From: Hyphomicrobiales bacterium
Lineage (GTDB): Bacteria; Pseudomonadota; Alphaproteobacteria; Rhizobiales; Kaistiaceae
NCBI GenBank assembly: GCA_017305815.1
Contig: JAFKJZ010000243.1
Location: forward strand, 1 to 5,373
Direction: 5' to 3'
DNA length: 5,373 bases
The notes beneath the pieces were generated by a model. It saw nothing but the letters and a program-made list of their open reading frames with translations. It had not been told where the DNA came from and made no database searches. Numbering within the stretch: the stretch's first letter is position 1; each line of letters opens with the position of its first letter. Shown here one piece after another: positions 4,293-5,373 of this stretch. The position numbers were made by a program, and so were the translations under genes.

Positions 4293-5373
4293 TTGAAGCT
4301 TACGACGCTGACCGATGAAGCGCGCCTCGCCCTCGCCACGCTGGGGGACCGCGCGGCGGATCTCGTTTCGCCCACCGTTCGCCTCGGCGTCACGGGGCTG
4401 GCGCGCGCCGGCAAGACGGTCTTCATCACGGCGCTGGTGCACAATCTCGTCCATGGCGGCCGCCTGCCGCTGTTCCGCGCCTATTCGACCGGCCGCGTCA
4501 CCGGCGCCAGGCTGGAGCCGCAGCCGGACGACGACGTGCCGCGCTTCGACTACGAGGACCATGTCCGCGCCCTGGTCGACCAGCGGATCTGGCCGGATTC
4601 GACCTACCGGATCAGCGAGCTGCGGCTGACCATCGCCTATGAGTCGGCGTCCTATTTCCGCCACCGCTTCGGTCCCGGCAAGCTCCACCTCGACATCGTC
4701 GACTATCCCGGCGAGTGGCTGCTCGACCTGCCGCTCCTCGGCAAGGACTTCGCAACCTGGTCGCGCGAGGCGATCGCGATGGCGCGCAGCCCGGCGCGGA
4801 TCGTCGCCGCCGCCCCCTGGCTGGCGCGGCTCGACAGCGTCGATCCGGCCGCCGCCGAGGACGAGATGATAGCCCGCGAGCTGGCCGCGCTCTTCACCGA
4901 CTACCTGCGCGCCTGCCGGGCCGACGAGAACGCGATGTCGACCCTGCCGCCCGGCCGCTTCCTCATGCCCGGCGACCTCGAGGGCTCGCCGGCGCTGACC
5001 TTCTCGCCGCTGACGGAGACGGCCGAGACGGCCCCGGGCGGCTCGCTCGGCCGCATGATGGCGCGCCGCTACGAGGCGTATAAATCGGTGGTGGTGAAAC
5101 CGTTCTTCCGCGATCACTTCGCGCGGCTCGACCGGCAGATCGTGCTGGTCGACGCGCTGAACGCGCTGAACGCCGGCCCGGCCGCCGTCGCCGATCTCGG
5201 CGCGGCGCTGACCGAGATCCTCGGCTGCTACCGGCCGGGCTCCGGCTCCTGGCTCGGCTCGCTCCTGACCCGCCGCATCGACCGCATTCTGATCGGCGCC
5301 ACCAAGGCCGACCACCTGCATCACGCCGACCACGACCGGCTGGAGGCGATCCTGTCGCGCCTGCTGGCGCCGG
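4293..5373 (+). CDS. ycjX: YcjX-family P-loop NTPase, N-terminal part (gene continues beyond the window)
   Basis: About 360 codons are visible, and the gene runs off the right edge. The N-terminus (MKLTTLTDEARLALATLGDR) leads into VRLGVTGLARAGKTVFITAL. GLARAGKT at 35-42 is the Walker A loop (K41). LDIVDYPGEW carries the DxPG motif (D137 to G140), equivalent to the G3/Walker B region of Ras-like GTPases. TKAD at 337-340 fits a G4 base-recognition motif. Other family signatures are HNLVHGGRLPLF (50-61) and VVVKPFFRDHFARLDRQIVL in the middle. This is the YcjX (DUF463) family. In E. coli ycjX lies with ycjF in the phage-shock regulon, so a role in envelope stress is likely, but the exact reaction is not established. 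The start is a TTG with a good ribosome binding site; a longer ATG start at 4218 is less likely. A ycjF-like membrane gene would be expected next. Confidence 0.9.
   Translation, partial: MKLTTLTDEARLALATLGDRAADLVSPTVRLGVTGLARAGKTVFITALVHNLVHGGRLPLFRAYSTGRVTGARLEPQPDDDVPRFDYEDHVRALVDQRIWPDSTYRISELRLTIAYESASYFRHRFGPGKLHLDIVDYPGEWLLDLPLLGKDFATWSREAIAMARSPARIVAAAPWLARLDSVDPAAAEDEMIARELAALFTDYLRACRADENAMSTLPPGRFLMPGDLEGSPALTFSPLTETAETAPGGSLGRMMARRYEAYKSVVVKPFFRDHFARLDRQIVLVDALNALNAGPAAVADLGAALTEILGCYRPGSGSWLGSLLTRRIDRILIGATKADHLHHADHDRLEAILSRLLAP

Noticed and set aside
3236..4444. Minus-strand open frame of 402 codons opposite the FlgN-like and phosphatase genes
   Set aside because: It is compositionally biased, has no domain, and lies opposite a gene with all catalytic motifs of the RHG phosphatases.
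4107..5333. Minus-strand open frame of 408 codons opposite ycjX
   Set aside because: The plus strand encodes Walker A, DxPG and TKAD motifs in order; the minus frame is a GC-bias shadow.

Overview
The window looks like chromosomal DNA of an alphaproteobacterium, most likely of the order Hyphomicrobiales (Rhizobiales). The evidence is the high GC content, the codon use, an alphaproteobacterial-type DksA that has lost most of its zinc-finger cysteines, a CckA-like sensor kinase N-terminus, and a FliO-like protein with a very long Pro/Glu-rich tail. I see no insertion sequence, phage gene, CRISPR array, tRNA or rRNA. This is ordinary core chromosome rather than an accessory island, and I did not find a new multi-gene system.

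Layout. Positions 1-231 (minus) carry the first 77 residues of a two-helix membrane protein matching the N-terminus of the cell-cycle kinase CckA. Positions 232-777 are a 546-base gene-free divergent region. It holds a 15-bp palindrome containing two GANTC sites, a near-consensus CtrA box and several hairpins. Positions 778-2076 (plus) encode a FliO-type flagellar export protein. A strong bidirectional terminator (2148-2182) separates it from convergent dksA (2208-2624, minus). A second divergent region (2625-3005) contains a good sigma-70-type promoter for dksA, an 8-bp inverted repeat, two small hairpins and a second CtrA-like box. Then, all on the plus strand, come a helical FlgN-like protein (3006-3497), a SixA/RHG histidine phosphatase (3650-4195), and a YcjX-family P-loop NTPase (4293 onward) that runs off the window.

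How the genes may fit together. CckA feeds the CtrA response regulator, which controls cell cycle and flagellar genes in alphaproteobacteria. Two one-mismatch CtrA boxes lie upstream of the two flagella-related genes, which suggests that a CckA-CtrA circuit controls the flagellar genes beside the kinase gene itself. DksA would link the neighbourhood to the starvation/ppGpp response. SixA-type phosphatases act on phosphohistidine, and YcjX proteins belong to the envelope-stress (Psp-linked) repertoire. The motif and ORF readings are direct; the regulatory links are inference.
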